Below are positions 1 through 8,433 of a stretch of 60,820 nt of DNA, one piece after another. A model generated the notes under the pieces. The model searched no databases and was not told the DNA's origin. It saw only the letters and a list, made by a program, of their open reading frames with translations. The position numbers and the translations under genes were made by a program. How positions within the stretch are numbered: the first letter of the stretch is position 1; every line of letters starts with the position of its first letter. The DNA lies in assembly GCA_012960975.1 (NCBI GenBank), contig DUAE01000044.1, forward strand, positions 4,764 through 65,583. Reading direction: 5' to 3'. Origin of the DNA: Candidatus Poseidoniales archaeon (lineage in GTDB: Archaea; Thermoplasmatota; Poseidoniia; Poseidoniales; Thalassarchaeaceae).

Positions 1-876
1 CCGATATTGGCTGTTTTCGACTCCGAGGCGCTGGAAGGTCGGTCGAGTGCTCCATCCTTGCGTAATGTGACGAATGTAGACACCGTTATCGCAGCGACTA
101 ACATTTGCATCAACGATGAGTGGACGAGAATCTTCTATCCAAATTCCTGCGGAAATTGCGGTAGTCGCTCCCGAAACATTGGAAATTTGCAAATTGGATA
201 GCAAGCCTCCTGAATTACCCCAATAATTGATTCCTCGCGTCGTCAATTGATTGATTGTGACGCCATTCACAATCGGCGCTGAACCGGCGCCGATTGACAA
301 ACCGATTCCTTTGCGCCAAGATGTGTCGAGAGGGATATCTTGGCCGCCACCGATGATTACCAAATTTGTGATTAGAGGTGAAGCGGAATCGAAGAGATCG
401 ACTGCTACCCGGTCGGCATTCTCGACCCTCAAATTAGTCAATACTGGGTCGCTGGAATAAATTGTCACACCATATTCTGAATTTTTAATCGTTAAATTAT
501 CAATTTTTGAGCCTAGTCCTGAACTGGTATAATTGAAAATTATTCCATCATGATTACCAGTAGGTGCATCCAAAATCACCGGACTAGTCGATGTTCCCTG
601 CACAGTCATTCGACCGGCGACAAGAATATCTTTATCGTCGCCGAGGAAAATATTCGTTCCGGCTTGAACGATTAAAATATCGCCGCTTTCTACCGTATAT
701 CCATCAGGTAAGGTAACCGAACCAGACCATACAGTCGTCGTTCGAGTACTCGCTGCCATATTTGCCGTCGGCAGAATTGCTACCGTCGAACTAAGCATCA
801 AGAAAACTAGCATTATCGCATGCCGCCGACTTCCACTAAGGCCGCAATGCATGGCTTGACGGCACTGCAATTGCAT
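1..876 (-). CDS. Secreted right-handed beta-helix repeat protein, C-terminal part cut off by the window edge
   Basis: The minus strand is open for 292 codons from an ATG at 876 to base 1, with no stop. The N-terminus is basic (SGSRRH) followed by a hydrophobic stretch (AIMLVFLMLSSTVAIL), which reads as a signal peptide. The mature part has short repeats rich in G, N, V and I (such as LTIKNSEYGVTI and NGVTINQLTTRGINY), the pattern of pectate-lyase-like parallel beta-helix proteins. No catalytic residues can be named, so a surface adhesin or carbohydrate-binding role is only inference. It is divergent from the RAM-domain gene at 975. Confidence 0.75.
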   Translation of the reverse strand, partial: MQLQCRQAMHCGLSGSRRHAIMLVFLMLSSTVAILPTANMAASTRTTTVWSGSVTLPDGYTVESGDILIVQAGTNIFLGDDKDILVAGRMTVQGTSTSPVILDAPTGNHDGIIFNYTSSGLGSKIDNLTIKNSEYGVTIYSSDPVLTNLRVENADRVAVDLFDSASPLITNLVIIGGGQDIPLDTSWRKGIGLSIGAGSAPIVNGVTINQLTTRGINYWGNSGGLLSNLQISNVSGATTAISAGIWIEDSRPLIVDANVSRCDNGVYIRHITQGWSTRPTFQRLGVENSQYR

Positions 877-974
877 ATTATCCCTAACGCTCTCATGGAC
901 ACCAAATAAAAACGCACAATAAGAGTCATAATAAACGGAAATCGGTCGGAACGGTTCATCGAGGAGGCTATTCA

Positions 975-1208
975 ATGAGCACAGCGTTCGTATTATTCAA
1001 GTGTCAACCACAGATGGAGAAGGATGTTTTCATCGCTCTTTTAAACCTCGATTGTGTCACTGAAACACATGTTGCCTATGGTGAATATGACCTCGTAGTA
1101 AGAATTGATTTCAATAATGAAAAAGAGATGGCTAAGACTTTAATCGGTAATATGCGCTCAATTCCTGGAGTTATCCAAACCGAAACTCTGATCGCAGTGG
1201 AGGCTTGA
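975..1208 (+). CDS. Stand-alone Lrp/AsnC-type RAM (ligand-binding) domain protein
   Basis: This 77-aa protein has the fold pattern of the C-terminal effector-binding domain of Lrp/AsnC regulators: an initial beta-strand (AFVLFKC), a helix, the GEYDLVVRI strand, then a helix and RSIPGVIQTETLI near the end. No helix-turn-helix is attached. Family knowledge: RAM domains bind amino acids or other small effectors at dimer interfaces and can assemble into octamers. An AGGAGG-like Shine-Dalgarno (GAGGAGG, 960-966) precedes the ATG. Its stop overlaps the start region of a second RAM gene. It probably modulates partner regulators or senses metabolites; no target is visible. Confidence 0.85.
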   Translation: MSTAFVLFKCQPQMEKDVFIALLNLDCVTETHVAYGEYDLVVRIDFNNEKEMAKTLIGNMRSIPGVIQTETLIAVEA

Positions 1209-1210
1209 AA

Positions 1211-1444
1211 ATGGCAGTAGGATTCGTTTTGATTACTACTGAGCCAGGCTGCGAAGTTAAGGTTCGAAAAGAAGTTAGCAAAGTTGGCTGCGTCGTCGGA
1301 CAATGGATCGTTTTCGGAATGCACGACCTCTTCGTAAAGGTCGAGGCTGAAGATGAAAGTGAAATGACTCGAGCAATAGTCAAAGATATCCGCTCGATTG
1401 AGGGAATTTGTGAAACTCGCACCTTAATCGGCGCTGAAATTTGA
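1211..1444 (+). CDS. Second stand-alone Lrp/AsnC-type RAM domain protein
   Basis: A 77-aa RAM-domain protein (MAVGFVLITTEPGCE at the start, HDLFVKVEAEDESEM in the middle, RSIEGICETRTLIGAE at the end), clearly a paralogue of the upstream gene. The frame also has a TTG at 1205 overlapping the upstream stop, but the ATG at 1211 gives the usual family N-terminus. The two genes are surely co-transcribed. Tandem duplication suggests a heteromeric effector-binding assembly, which is inference. Its stop ends at 1444, next to the convergent winged-helix ATPase gene ending at 1445. Confidence 0.85.
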   Translation: MAVGFVLITTEPGCEVKVRKEVSKVGCVVGQWIVFGMHDLFVKVEAEDESEMTRAIVKDIRSIEGICETRTLIGAEI

Positions 1445-3631
1445 TTATACAGATTGTGTTAATCTGTCAAGCAATTCTCTCGCTGCATCACTACATTCTG
1501 CAGCCCTAAATCTATGAATCGATTCCTGCCAATGCGAGAGCCGGTTATGTGGTTCTAGAACGCCACGCCAGTACCAGAGTTGCGCGCTGAGGCGTCTAAA
1601 AATTGCCAAATCATCGCGAATCTCGGCGGACACTTCTCGCTTGTGAAGATCGATTAACCACGATGGCGGTTCATTTCCTACCGCCTCTAAAGTTGTATGA
1701 ATCATCGAGATTCGCTGTAATTGGTCATCACAATTTTCTAAGAAAATTCTCGATGATTCTATCGCATCTGAAGTTGCAATTCCATTCGTTCTAATCGTCA
1801 AACTAGCCTTCAAATCTAGTGAAGTCAAGCTCGGATGATCTGAGCCGAGGCTAGATTCAATTTCTCCACGTGCTTGGGCAGATTGAGAAATATCGCCGGT
1901 TTGAAGAGCAATCGCGTGCTTCATCAGATTTAGTGATAGGGTCGCAGTAGCACGATCTGAATCAGATAATTGCGAAAGAGAAATTTTTGAAATCGATTCA
2001 GATAATTCATTGGCAAGTTGCGGATCAAGTTTTCCAGGTAACCTATCGTCGTATCGACGAACGATGCTTTTGATTTTTTGACGAATTTTCTCAGCGACAG
2101 GAAGGTGTTCGAGGGCTTCCTCTTCTAATTGATTTGCTGTTTGTGAATCACCTCGAATTCTCGCAAGTCTTGCTTGACGCAATTTTTTTGCTGGCCCATC
2201 ACTTAATTCGCCGAGATGGGATTCTGCAATTCTTCCTTCCCCTCTTTCCAATGCAAGGTCTACCGCTCCTTCTCGTAGAACTTCATCTCCACTTCTCTCG
2301 ACTGCGTCCTCGATTAGAACCGCGGCTGCAGCGCTGTCAAAATTTGCGATTTGCTGCAGTCGATCTGAAAGCCATTCAGAGTCAAACTCGGACGAATTCA
2401 ATCTGTGATGAGCTTCGATTTGCAAGGCTCTTTCACCCTCTCTCTCCCCCCATAACGATGCTCTGATAGAATGCAAATCGGCCAATTCCTCTGCTCGCCA
2501 AATTCCACGACGGACGTTGCGAATCAAATGATGTGGCTCTACCATCGAATCTGTCCAACGAAGAATTGCAGATTCGTCGAGTTCTTGAATACCATCGTTT
2601 TCAAATAATTCTTCAGATTTTAATGGAAATGGCGCTAAACATAATTCCTCGAGAGTGGATGTTCCATCCTCACTTAGTCGACGAATTACCATCTCTTTGA
2701 CATATTCTTGAACCGCCTCTACTCGAGCAGGTAATTCATCATCGGGCGACCATAAATGAAGTGCTAATGGATGGCCGCCCAGAATGGTTGAAATCTCTGC
2801 AGCTTCATTTTCATCAATTAATCCAGATATAATTTGAGACCCACTTTCGGCAGTTAATCCACCCAATATAATCTCCGAATATCCTTTCATTTCACCTAAT
2901 GGGCTCGGTGCTCGAACAACGACGAGAACCGAACTCGGACCTCGTTTCAATTCCGACAATAATTCCTCCACGCCAGCAGCATGACGAACATGCAATTCCT
3001 GAACCTCATCGAGCACGAGGATGGTTCTAGAATTAGATATCGAAGAAGCGATTGCAGTGAGGCTTTTCGGAGCAGATTTAGCCGACCATTGCTCAGCTAA
3101 ATTTGCTGGATCAGAATAATTATGGCATGTTGCCCATCGTACGGACAAGCCGGATGAAATCAATTCATCAACCACACTTCTAGCAAGGCTGGTTTTTCCA
3201 ACCCCTGGCAGACCTGATAGAATCACACAACCCCCCTCAGATAATTCATCGATGACCTGAGAAATTTCGATTTCGCGACCATGCAGAATTGAACTATCGG
3301 GAATCGAACCAATTATTTTTCCGAGTTTTTCAGAAACGGACCCCACACCTTCAATCCGTTTCCGACCTTCCTCAGTGATGTGAACGACGGTTCGGCGGCG
3401 AGAACCACCGCCGATAACATGCGCCGACCTTGTCGATACAAACTCTGCTTCTTCCAAAGCGTTGAGAGGCGCATGTATGGCTGAGCGAACAACTCCAAGA
3501 GATTCTGCAAGCCCAGGAAGAGATAGTGCGCGCGGAACATCCCAAGAGTTTTCTACCTCGGTTCCGAACTCGGCCAAGCGAGCCAATATCCGAAGCTGGG
3601 CATCGCTGAGCATGCACGGCGAGCAGGTCAT
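1445..3631 (-). CDS. Winged-helix, STAND/AAA-type P-loop ATPase, putative regulator
   Basis: About 728 aa from the ATG at 3631; GTG at 3655 and ATG at 3613 are also possible, and the start is not settled. The N-terminal ~100 residues form a winged-helix DNA-binding domain (LPGLAESLGVVRSAIHAPLNALEEAEFV, wing with RRRTVVHIT). Then come a Walker A motif (GLPGVGKTSLA) and Walker B (TILVLDEVQEL), and a long alpha-helical C-terminal part resembling TPR-type sensor regions of STAND ATPases. Family knowledge: such proteins act as ligand-triggered transcription switches. It lies head to head with uvrC with about 40 bases between starts, so a link to DNA damage is possible but unproven. Confidence 0.7.
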   Translation of the reverse strand: MTCSPCMLSDAQLRILARLAEFGTEVENSWDVPRALSLPGLAESLGVVRSAIHAPLNALEEAEFVSTRSAHVIGGGSRRRTVVHITEEGRKRIEGVGSVSEKLGKIIGSIPDSSILHGREIEISQVIDELSEGGCVILSGLPGVGKTSLARSVVDELISSGLSVRWATCHNYSDPANLAEQWSAKSAPKSLTAIASSISNSRTILVLDEVQELHVRHAAGVEELLSELKRGPSSVLVVVRAPSPLGEMKGYSEIILGGLTAESGSQIISGLIDENEAAEISTILGGHPLALHLWSPDDELPARVEAVQEYVKEMVIRRLSEDGTSTLEELCLAPFPLKSEELFENDGIQELDESAILRWTDSMVEPHHLIRNVRRGIWRAEELADLHSIRASLWGEREGERALQIEAHHRLNSSEFDSEWLSDRLQQIANFDSAAAAVLIEDAVERSGDEVLREGAVDLALERGEGRIAESHLGELSDGPAKKLRQARLARIRGDSQTANQLEEEALEHLPVAEKIRQKIKSIVRRYDDRLPGKLDPQLANELSESISKISLSQLSDSDRATATLSLNLMKHAIALQTGDISQSAQARGEIESSLGSDHPSLTSLDLKASLTIRTNGIATSDAIESSRIFLENCDDQLQRISMIHTTLEAVGNEPPSWLIDLHKREVSAEIRDDLAIFRRLSAQLWYWRGVLEPHNRLSHWQESIHRFRAAECSDAARELLDRLTQSV

Positions 3632-3669
3632 GGGTTCATGGGCATTCACCTGCACCGCATCAACTGAAG

Positions 3670-5397
3670 ATGCCCGTCGACGCTAACTCTGTGAATCTCC
3701 CGGATAAGCCCGGAGTCTATCTTTTTCGTCAAACTGACGAGCGTGTTTTGTATGTGGGAAAAGCCACGAATATACGTGAACGTGTCAGATCTTACTTTGC
3801 AAAAAATCCTGAGCGGAAAATGATTCCAAAATTGGTTTCAAAAGCGGATAAAATCGACTGTATTGTGACACAAAATCCAGCTGAAGCATTGATACTTGAA
3901 CGCCAGCTTATCAGAAAGCATAAGCCGAGATATAATTCGATGTTAAAGGACGACAAATCCTATCCATTCATCGCCTTAACCTCTCATGAACATCCACAAA
4001 TAATCTACACTCGGCACCCTCCTACTGATGCCGATAGATGGGGGCCATTTCCAGATGCGGGTGCAGCGAAGAAGGTCATCCAATTATTGCGTCGGCAATT
4101 CGGCATCAGAGATTGCCCCGAACTCCTTCCAGAGGGCTGTCTGGCGATGCATATCGGGTTGTGCCATGCACCTTGTGTATCGCCTGAGGGATATGATTAC
4201 CAAGTTCATGCTGCAAAGGGGGTTCTGAATGGAGATGCTGGAATAATAATCGAATCTTTGCAAGAAGAAATGGATGATTTTTCGGCCGCACTTGATTATG
4301 AAAAAGCGGCCAGTGTTCGCGATCTGATCGCTTCAGTTCAAGCTACGGTGTCTCAGCAAGTTATTCATTCAAGATTCTATCAGGACTGCGATGCTGTTGG
4401 ATTCGCTTCACGTGGTGATACTGGAACTGTGATAATTCTCCACGCAAAAAGTGGAGTCATTCAGGGTCAAGTCGAGTATCCATTGATTCATCGCGGGGAT
4501 ATCGCTGAATCTACCGCACTAGTATTAGCAGAACATTATACAAATCAAAAACCACCAAAATTGCTCTTGATTCCAGCTCCTCTTGGCGAATCAATCCAAC
4601 ATTGGTTGAATGAGAGGCGGGGGTCGAATGTTGAGATGCGAGTCCCACTTCGTGGTGAATTAGCTAAACTTCGTCGAATGGCTGATTCAAACGCAGAAGT
4701 ACAGGTAGTTCGGCATCAGCAAAAGCGCTCGGGAAGTTTAGAGAAAGCCGCCGTTGCTGATGCCGTAAAATTGCTTCAATCTGATTCACTTGACCACATT
4801 GTCTGCTTCGATATGGCTCAAATTCAAGGTCATGAACGGGTTGGAGCATCGGTGGTTTTCCGAAATGGAAAACCATCGAAAAAAGAATACAGAACATATC
4901 GTGTGAAAACCGAAGCAAAAGATGATTTGGGAATGATGTCCGAAGTTGTCGAGCGCTGGCTTAAACGACAGGATGAATGGCCAGACCTTTTGCTCCTCGA
5001 TGGTGGTGAAACCCATCTCAATACAATCCTTGCCATGCTTGAAAATCATGGTGTCGAAAATAGATTTTCGGTCGCGGCTTTAGCGAAGCAATTCGAAACA
5101 TTGCATCGGCAAGACCATGAAAATATCGTTTTAGATCGTCGCGGAAGAGTCTTCATTCACGCCCGCGACGAAGCCCATAGATTCGTTAATCGCTATCACA
5201 GAAAACGCCGAGATAAAACAGCGCTGGTAAATCCTCTCGAAGAAATCGATGGACTTGGCGCTAAAAAAATTCAATCTCTTCTTCGACACTTCGGCGGCTA
5301 CAAACATATTGAGCACGCGAATGAATCAGAATTGCGTGAAGCACCAGGAATAGGAAAACAAATGGCGGCAAGAATCTATGCGCATCTTCGTGCTTAA
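3670..5397 (+). CDS. uvrC: Excinuclease ABC subunit C
   Basis: 575 aa. The N-terminal GIY-YIG nuclease domain is visible (PGVYLFRQTDERVLYVGKA with RERVRSYF), followed by a UVR motif for UvrB binding (ALDYEKAASVRDLI, about residue 210), the UvrC RNase H-like 5' nuclease core (HIVCFDMAQIQGHERVGAS and LLLLDGGETHL), and a C-terminal tandem helix-hairpin-helix (IDGLGAKKIQSLL and APGIGKQMAARIY). UvrC makes both incisions around lesions recognised by UvrAB. The partner uvrB lies at 47312; uvrA is not in the window. It is a bacterial-type system also found in some archaea by transfer. Length and motifs look intact. Confidence 0.95.
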   Translation: MPVDANSVNLPDKPGVYLFRQTDERVLYVGKATNIRERVRSYFAKNPERKMIPKLVSKADKIDCIVTQNPAEALILERQLIRKHKPRYNSMLKDDKSYPFIALTSHEHPQIIYTRHPPTDADRWGPFPDAGAAKKVIQLLRRQFGIRDCPELLPEGCLAMHIGLCHAPCVSPEGYDYQVHAAKGVLNGDAGIIIESLQEEMDDFSAALDYEKAASVRDLIASVQATVSQQVIHSRFYQDCDAVGFASRGDTGTVIILHAKSGVIQGQVEYPLIHRGDIAESTALVLAEHYTNQKPPKLLLIPAPLGESIQHWLNERRGSNVEMRVPLRGELAKLRRMADSNAEVQVVRHQQKRSGSLEKAAVADAVKLLQSDSLDHIVCFDMAQIQGHERVGASVVFRNGKPSKKEYRTYRVKTEAKDDLGMMSEVVERWLKRQDEWPDLLLLDGGETHLNTILAMLENHGVENRFSVAALAKQFETLHRQDHENIVLDRRGRVFIHARDEAHRFVNRYHRKRRDKTALVNPLEEIDGLGAKKIQSLLRHFGGYKHIEHANESELREAPGIGKQMAARIYAHLRA

Positions 5398-5438
5398 TTT
5401 GGTTTCAAAATTTTGCAAAAAATACTAACAGAAGACGT

Positions 5439-8372
5439 TCATTTTTCTTCAAAAAATGATTCTTCGACCATTATTATCGGGCTTGCCATCTCACCGAACT
5501 CAGCCACGGCTGCAGATTCAGTTTCAATGAGTTCTTTCTCATCCAGCAGCTTTTGTTTTGTTGATTTTCTCTCATTACGCCTGCGAATAAATCTACTCAC
5601 CATCATCGTAAGCCCTATGCTCAACAAAACTAGGTAAGGTACTAATTCAGCAAATATAACTGACCAACTATATTCAACATTGTAGGTGATGGTATCGGAG
5701 TTTTTCTTGCATATTGTCCATGTCGCTGCATTGGGGCAAATCGGTGTTAAATAAGTCAAAACTTGGCGGCCATCCTCCTCGCTTAAACTTGCAAATCCAG
5801 TCCTACTTTCAAAAGAAATAAATCGGATATCATCCGGCATATGAATTATGATTAACGCCGATGAGCGAATCGTGCCGAATTGAGTATGCTCCATTATCGG
5901 CATTATTTTTTGCTTCATTTTTGCTTTTTCAAAACCCACACCAAAATCATTGGTTATCGGTTCACCGAAAGGCCAGCCAAACGACTCTTCAAAAATTGAA
6001 AAAATACTTGATTGGCCGATATTTAAGTACATATCATCTTGCTCTGAGGTAATTGTTGCACGAGCATTATCAATCCTTGCTCCGACTTCAAATGCGACAT
6101 AATCCGATGGCTCGATCGAAGTTGGAAGTTCAAATTCTTCGACCTCTGCATAGAATGGAGTCGAGACCATATCGACGTCCATGGTATATTTTGCAAAGCC
6201 AAAGTCCATCGGTAAATTAGTAATTTTATTGTCATCAAAAAGTGCTGCTGAACGCTGGCTAATCGTCTCTGCTAAACTAGCCATGCCAGCGTTCGAAATT
6301 TCTAAATCGATGATTTCACCAGTGCCTATATCGAGGGGGACTGAGAGTTCGGAACCGGCGAGTAATCCACCATCTTTTCGATCGCCGAGTGCAATCGCTC
6401 GGCGAATCAAATCTGCTGGAAGAGGAGAAGTCACCAATCCATCTTGATCTAAATCAAAATTTATTCGATGGATTGCAAGAGTGATTTCAGCAGAGAAATC
6501 AATTTCAATCGCACCAGAGGTCTCCTTCAGTCGAATATTCTCTAAATCGATTTCTACACGAGATGTGATACAGGTCGCCTGAGTAGAAGAGCATATTAAA
6601 TCAGGCGAAGAATCCTCACATGGCACCGATTGAATACAGATTGGATGGCGCCAATCGTATTGGCGAGTGCCTGCAAATCGCAAATTTTCTGTTTGTGAGC
6701 CCGACATAGGTGCAGAAAGAATCAATTTGTCAGGTTCACCATTCGTCGATTTTAACCAATCGGGTAACATTAGTGTCAGAGAAATATCGGTTGCTGGGAA
6801 ATTTGCTGGAAGCATCTGTTGTAACCATTCTGGATTTGATGCGAATTCAATTTCGACAACGCTCATTATGGCTGCTAAATCTTCATCGGTTAAAATCGAA
6901 AAATCGAGTGTCGAAATCGCCCCCATATTCGAAGCCATCATATTTTCAATAATTTGTGAAATCTGCATCTGCGTGGGCTGAGAATTTGATTCAATGATTA
7001 CAGGATATTTTCCGGACATCGCATTATCTCCATCTAGACAATATTGAACTTCGAGCTGCTCATCACATGTTTGGCTCGGCTGATGCCTGAAATCTAAGCC
7101 AGAGTTCAGATCGGCATCAGCAAATTGAGGTGAAATGAAACTCACCTCTGTTCCTAACATATTCGAAAATCCCTCAGAGAGATCGGTGAGAGGTAAGCCT
7201 TCGAGCAAATTCGAAAGATCTTCATTGGTTTCAGTTTTGAACATTCGAATTCCATCAGAGGTGACCCAAGGCAGATTGAGCGAACCTCCGGCAAATTCGG
7301 TATTCCACTCATCTAATACACTCTCATCGAGATAGTGAATAGCCAATTCTAATCCAATATTTGTGCTCATTGAATCTCTAGCATCGATGACCAAATCTAG
7401 GGTTAAAGCGGGTTCGGCATTCATATTTATCGAAACAGTTTGAGTTTCGATTTCACGATGATTCAGGCGCAAAGTCAAATCTTCAGATCGAACTCCTACA
7501 CCTAATTCAGCTTCGATCTGGTCAAGAAACAGCAGGCCATAGCCTTGCTGAACAGAATTGAAAACTCGAGTATATTTCTCCCCAGGAGGAATTACGTGTG
7601 TAGCGGTGGCATATTCTGGTGGGAATATTACCAGTTCGAGTGCGTGACCGGCTGCTGCACTAGCTGTGAAGGTAGATTCCATCGTCGCGCCCATTACGAG
7701 CAATCCTTGCATCATTCGGTCAAAATCTGTATTTGTCCCCTCTTGCATGCCGAGTTTGAGAGGATTGAGTACCAATTCGAAAACCGCTTCAAAACATAGA
7801 GGTGGATTGAACGGATCATTATCCATTCCATTGACTTCATCTATTGAATCAGCATCGGAATTATAGATGCAATCGACATTGTTTTGAGAATGAAAATCGA
7901 CTTCAGAGATTGTTGTCACAACGCTACTTTCTGCATATTCAAAATTCTCTTCAATATATTCTTTCATCATTTCCTCGATTCTATCGATCATTCTTTGTTC
8001 AACGGTTTGGCCATCCCGTTCAAAATCCAAATAATTTCGGATATAGTCAGCGGGGATTCCATCGAGATTTGTACTATCCCCGCCTAAATCTAGGTCGGTC
8101 AAATTAAGATCGACCCTCGACAATTCATGAACAGCCAATTGAACGCTTAAACTAACAGATTCTGCTGATTCAACCTCAACCCTCAACGCAGAAGTTGCCC
8201 ATTCATCGAGTGGAGAAGCATCGAGATTAGAATCGTAATCATCACATATACCAACAGTCGATTCCCAAGTTGAACAAATGTCATTCATAATCTCTGGTTG
8301 GCCGGGTGAAGGTGCGGCGAGTATTGTTGGTGAGATGATGAGCAAGACAAGCAAGGCTGCCACGCGCTTCAT
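5439..8372 (-). CDS. Large secreted surface protein anchored by a C-terminal membrane helix
   Basis: 977 aa from ATG 8372, chosen because the next residues form a signal peptide (MKRVAALLVLLIISPTILA); an upstream ATG at 8420 would only add a non-signal extension. The body is an acidic, serine/threonine-rich extracellular domain with eight or more cysteines that probably form disulfides (e.g. CEQLEV...CLDGD; CIQSVPC). Near residue 930 is a single membrane helix (VPYLVLLSIGLTMMVS) followed by RRR and an acidic cytoplasmic tail. No family was recognised. It is convergent with uvrC and divergent from the Taw2 fusion gene. Confidence 0.7.
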   Translation of the reverse strand: MKRVAALLVLLIISPTILAAPSPGQPEIMNDICSTWESTVGICDDYDSNLDASPLDEWATSALRVEVESAESVSLSVQLAVHELSRVDLNLTDLDLGGDSTNLDGIPADYIRNYLDFERDGQTVEQRMIDRIEEMMKEYIEENFEYAESSVVTTISEVDFHSQNNVDCIYNSDADSIDEVNGMDNDPFNPPLCFEAVFELVLNPLKLGMQEGTNTDFDRMMQGLLVMGATMESTFTASAAAGHALELVIFPPEYATATHVIPPGEKYTRVFNSVQQGYGLLFLDQIEAELGVGVRSEDLTLRLNHREIETQTVSINMNAEPALTLDLVIDARDSMSTNIGLELAIHYLDESVLDEWNTEFAGGSLNLPWVTSDGIRMFKTETNEDLSNLLEGLPLTDLSEGFSNMLGTEVSFISPQFADADLNSGLDFRHQPSQTCDEQLEVQYCLDGDNAMSGKYPVIIESNSQPTQMQISQIIENMMASNMGAISTLDFSILTDEDLAAIMSVVEIEFASNPEWLQQMLPANFPATDISLTLMLPDWLKSTNGEPDKLILSAPMSGSQTENLRFAGTRQYDWRHPICIQSVPCEDSSPDLICSSTQATCITSRVEIDLENIRLKETSGAIEIDFSAEITLAIHRINFDLDQDGLVTSPLPADLIRRAIALGDRKDGGLLAGSELSVPLDIGTGEIIDLEISNAGMASLAETISQRSAALFDDNKITNLPMDFGFAKYTMDVDMVSTPFYAEVEEFELPTSIEPSDYVAFEVGARIDNARATITSEQDDMYLNIGQSSIFSIFEESFGWPFGEPITNDFGVGFEKAKMKQKIMPIMEHTQFGTIRSSALIIIHMPDDIRFISFESRTGFASLSEEDGRQVLTYLTPICPNAATWTICKKNSDTITYNVEYSWSVIFAELVPYLVLLSIGLTMMVSRFIRRRNERKSTKQKLLDEKELIETESAAVAEFGEMASPIIMVEESFFEEK

Positions 8373-8433
8373 GAATTGCAGGCGAACACCATCTACCATA
8401 AGTCTGAATCCGGATTGCATCGGCGAAGAGTCG

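Noticed and set aside
2134-2466. 110-aa plus-strand ORF
   Set aside because: It lies wholly antisense to the winged-helix ATPase gene and shows the biased composition of a shadow frame.
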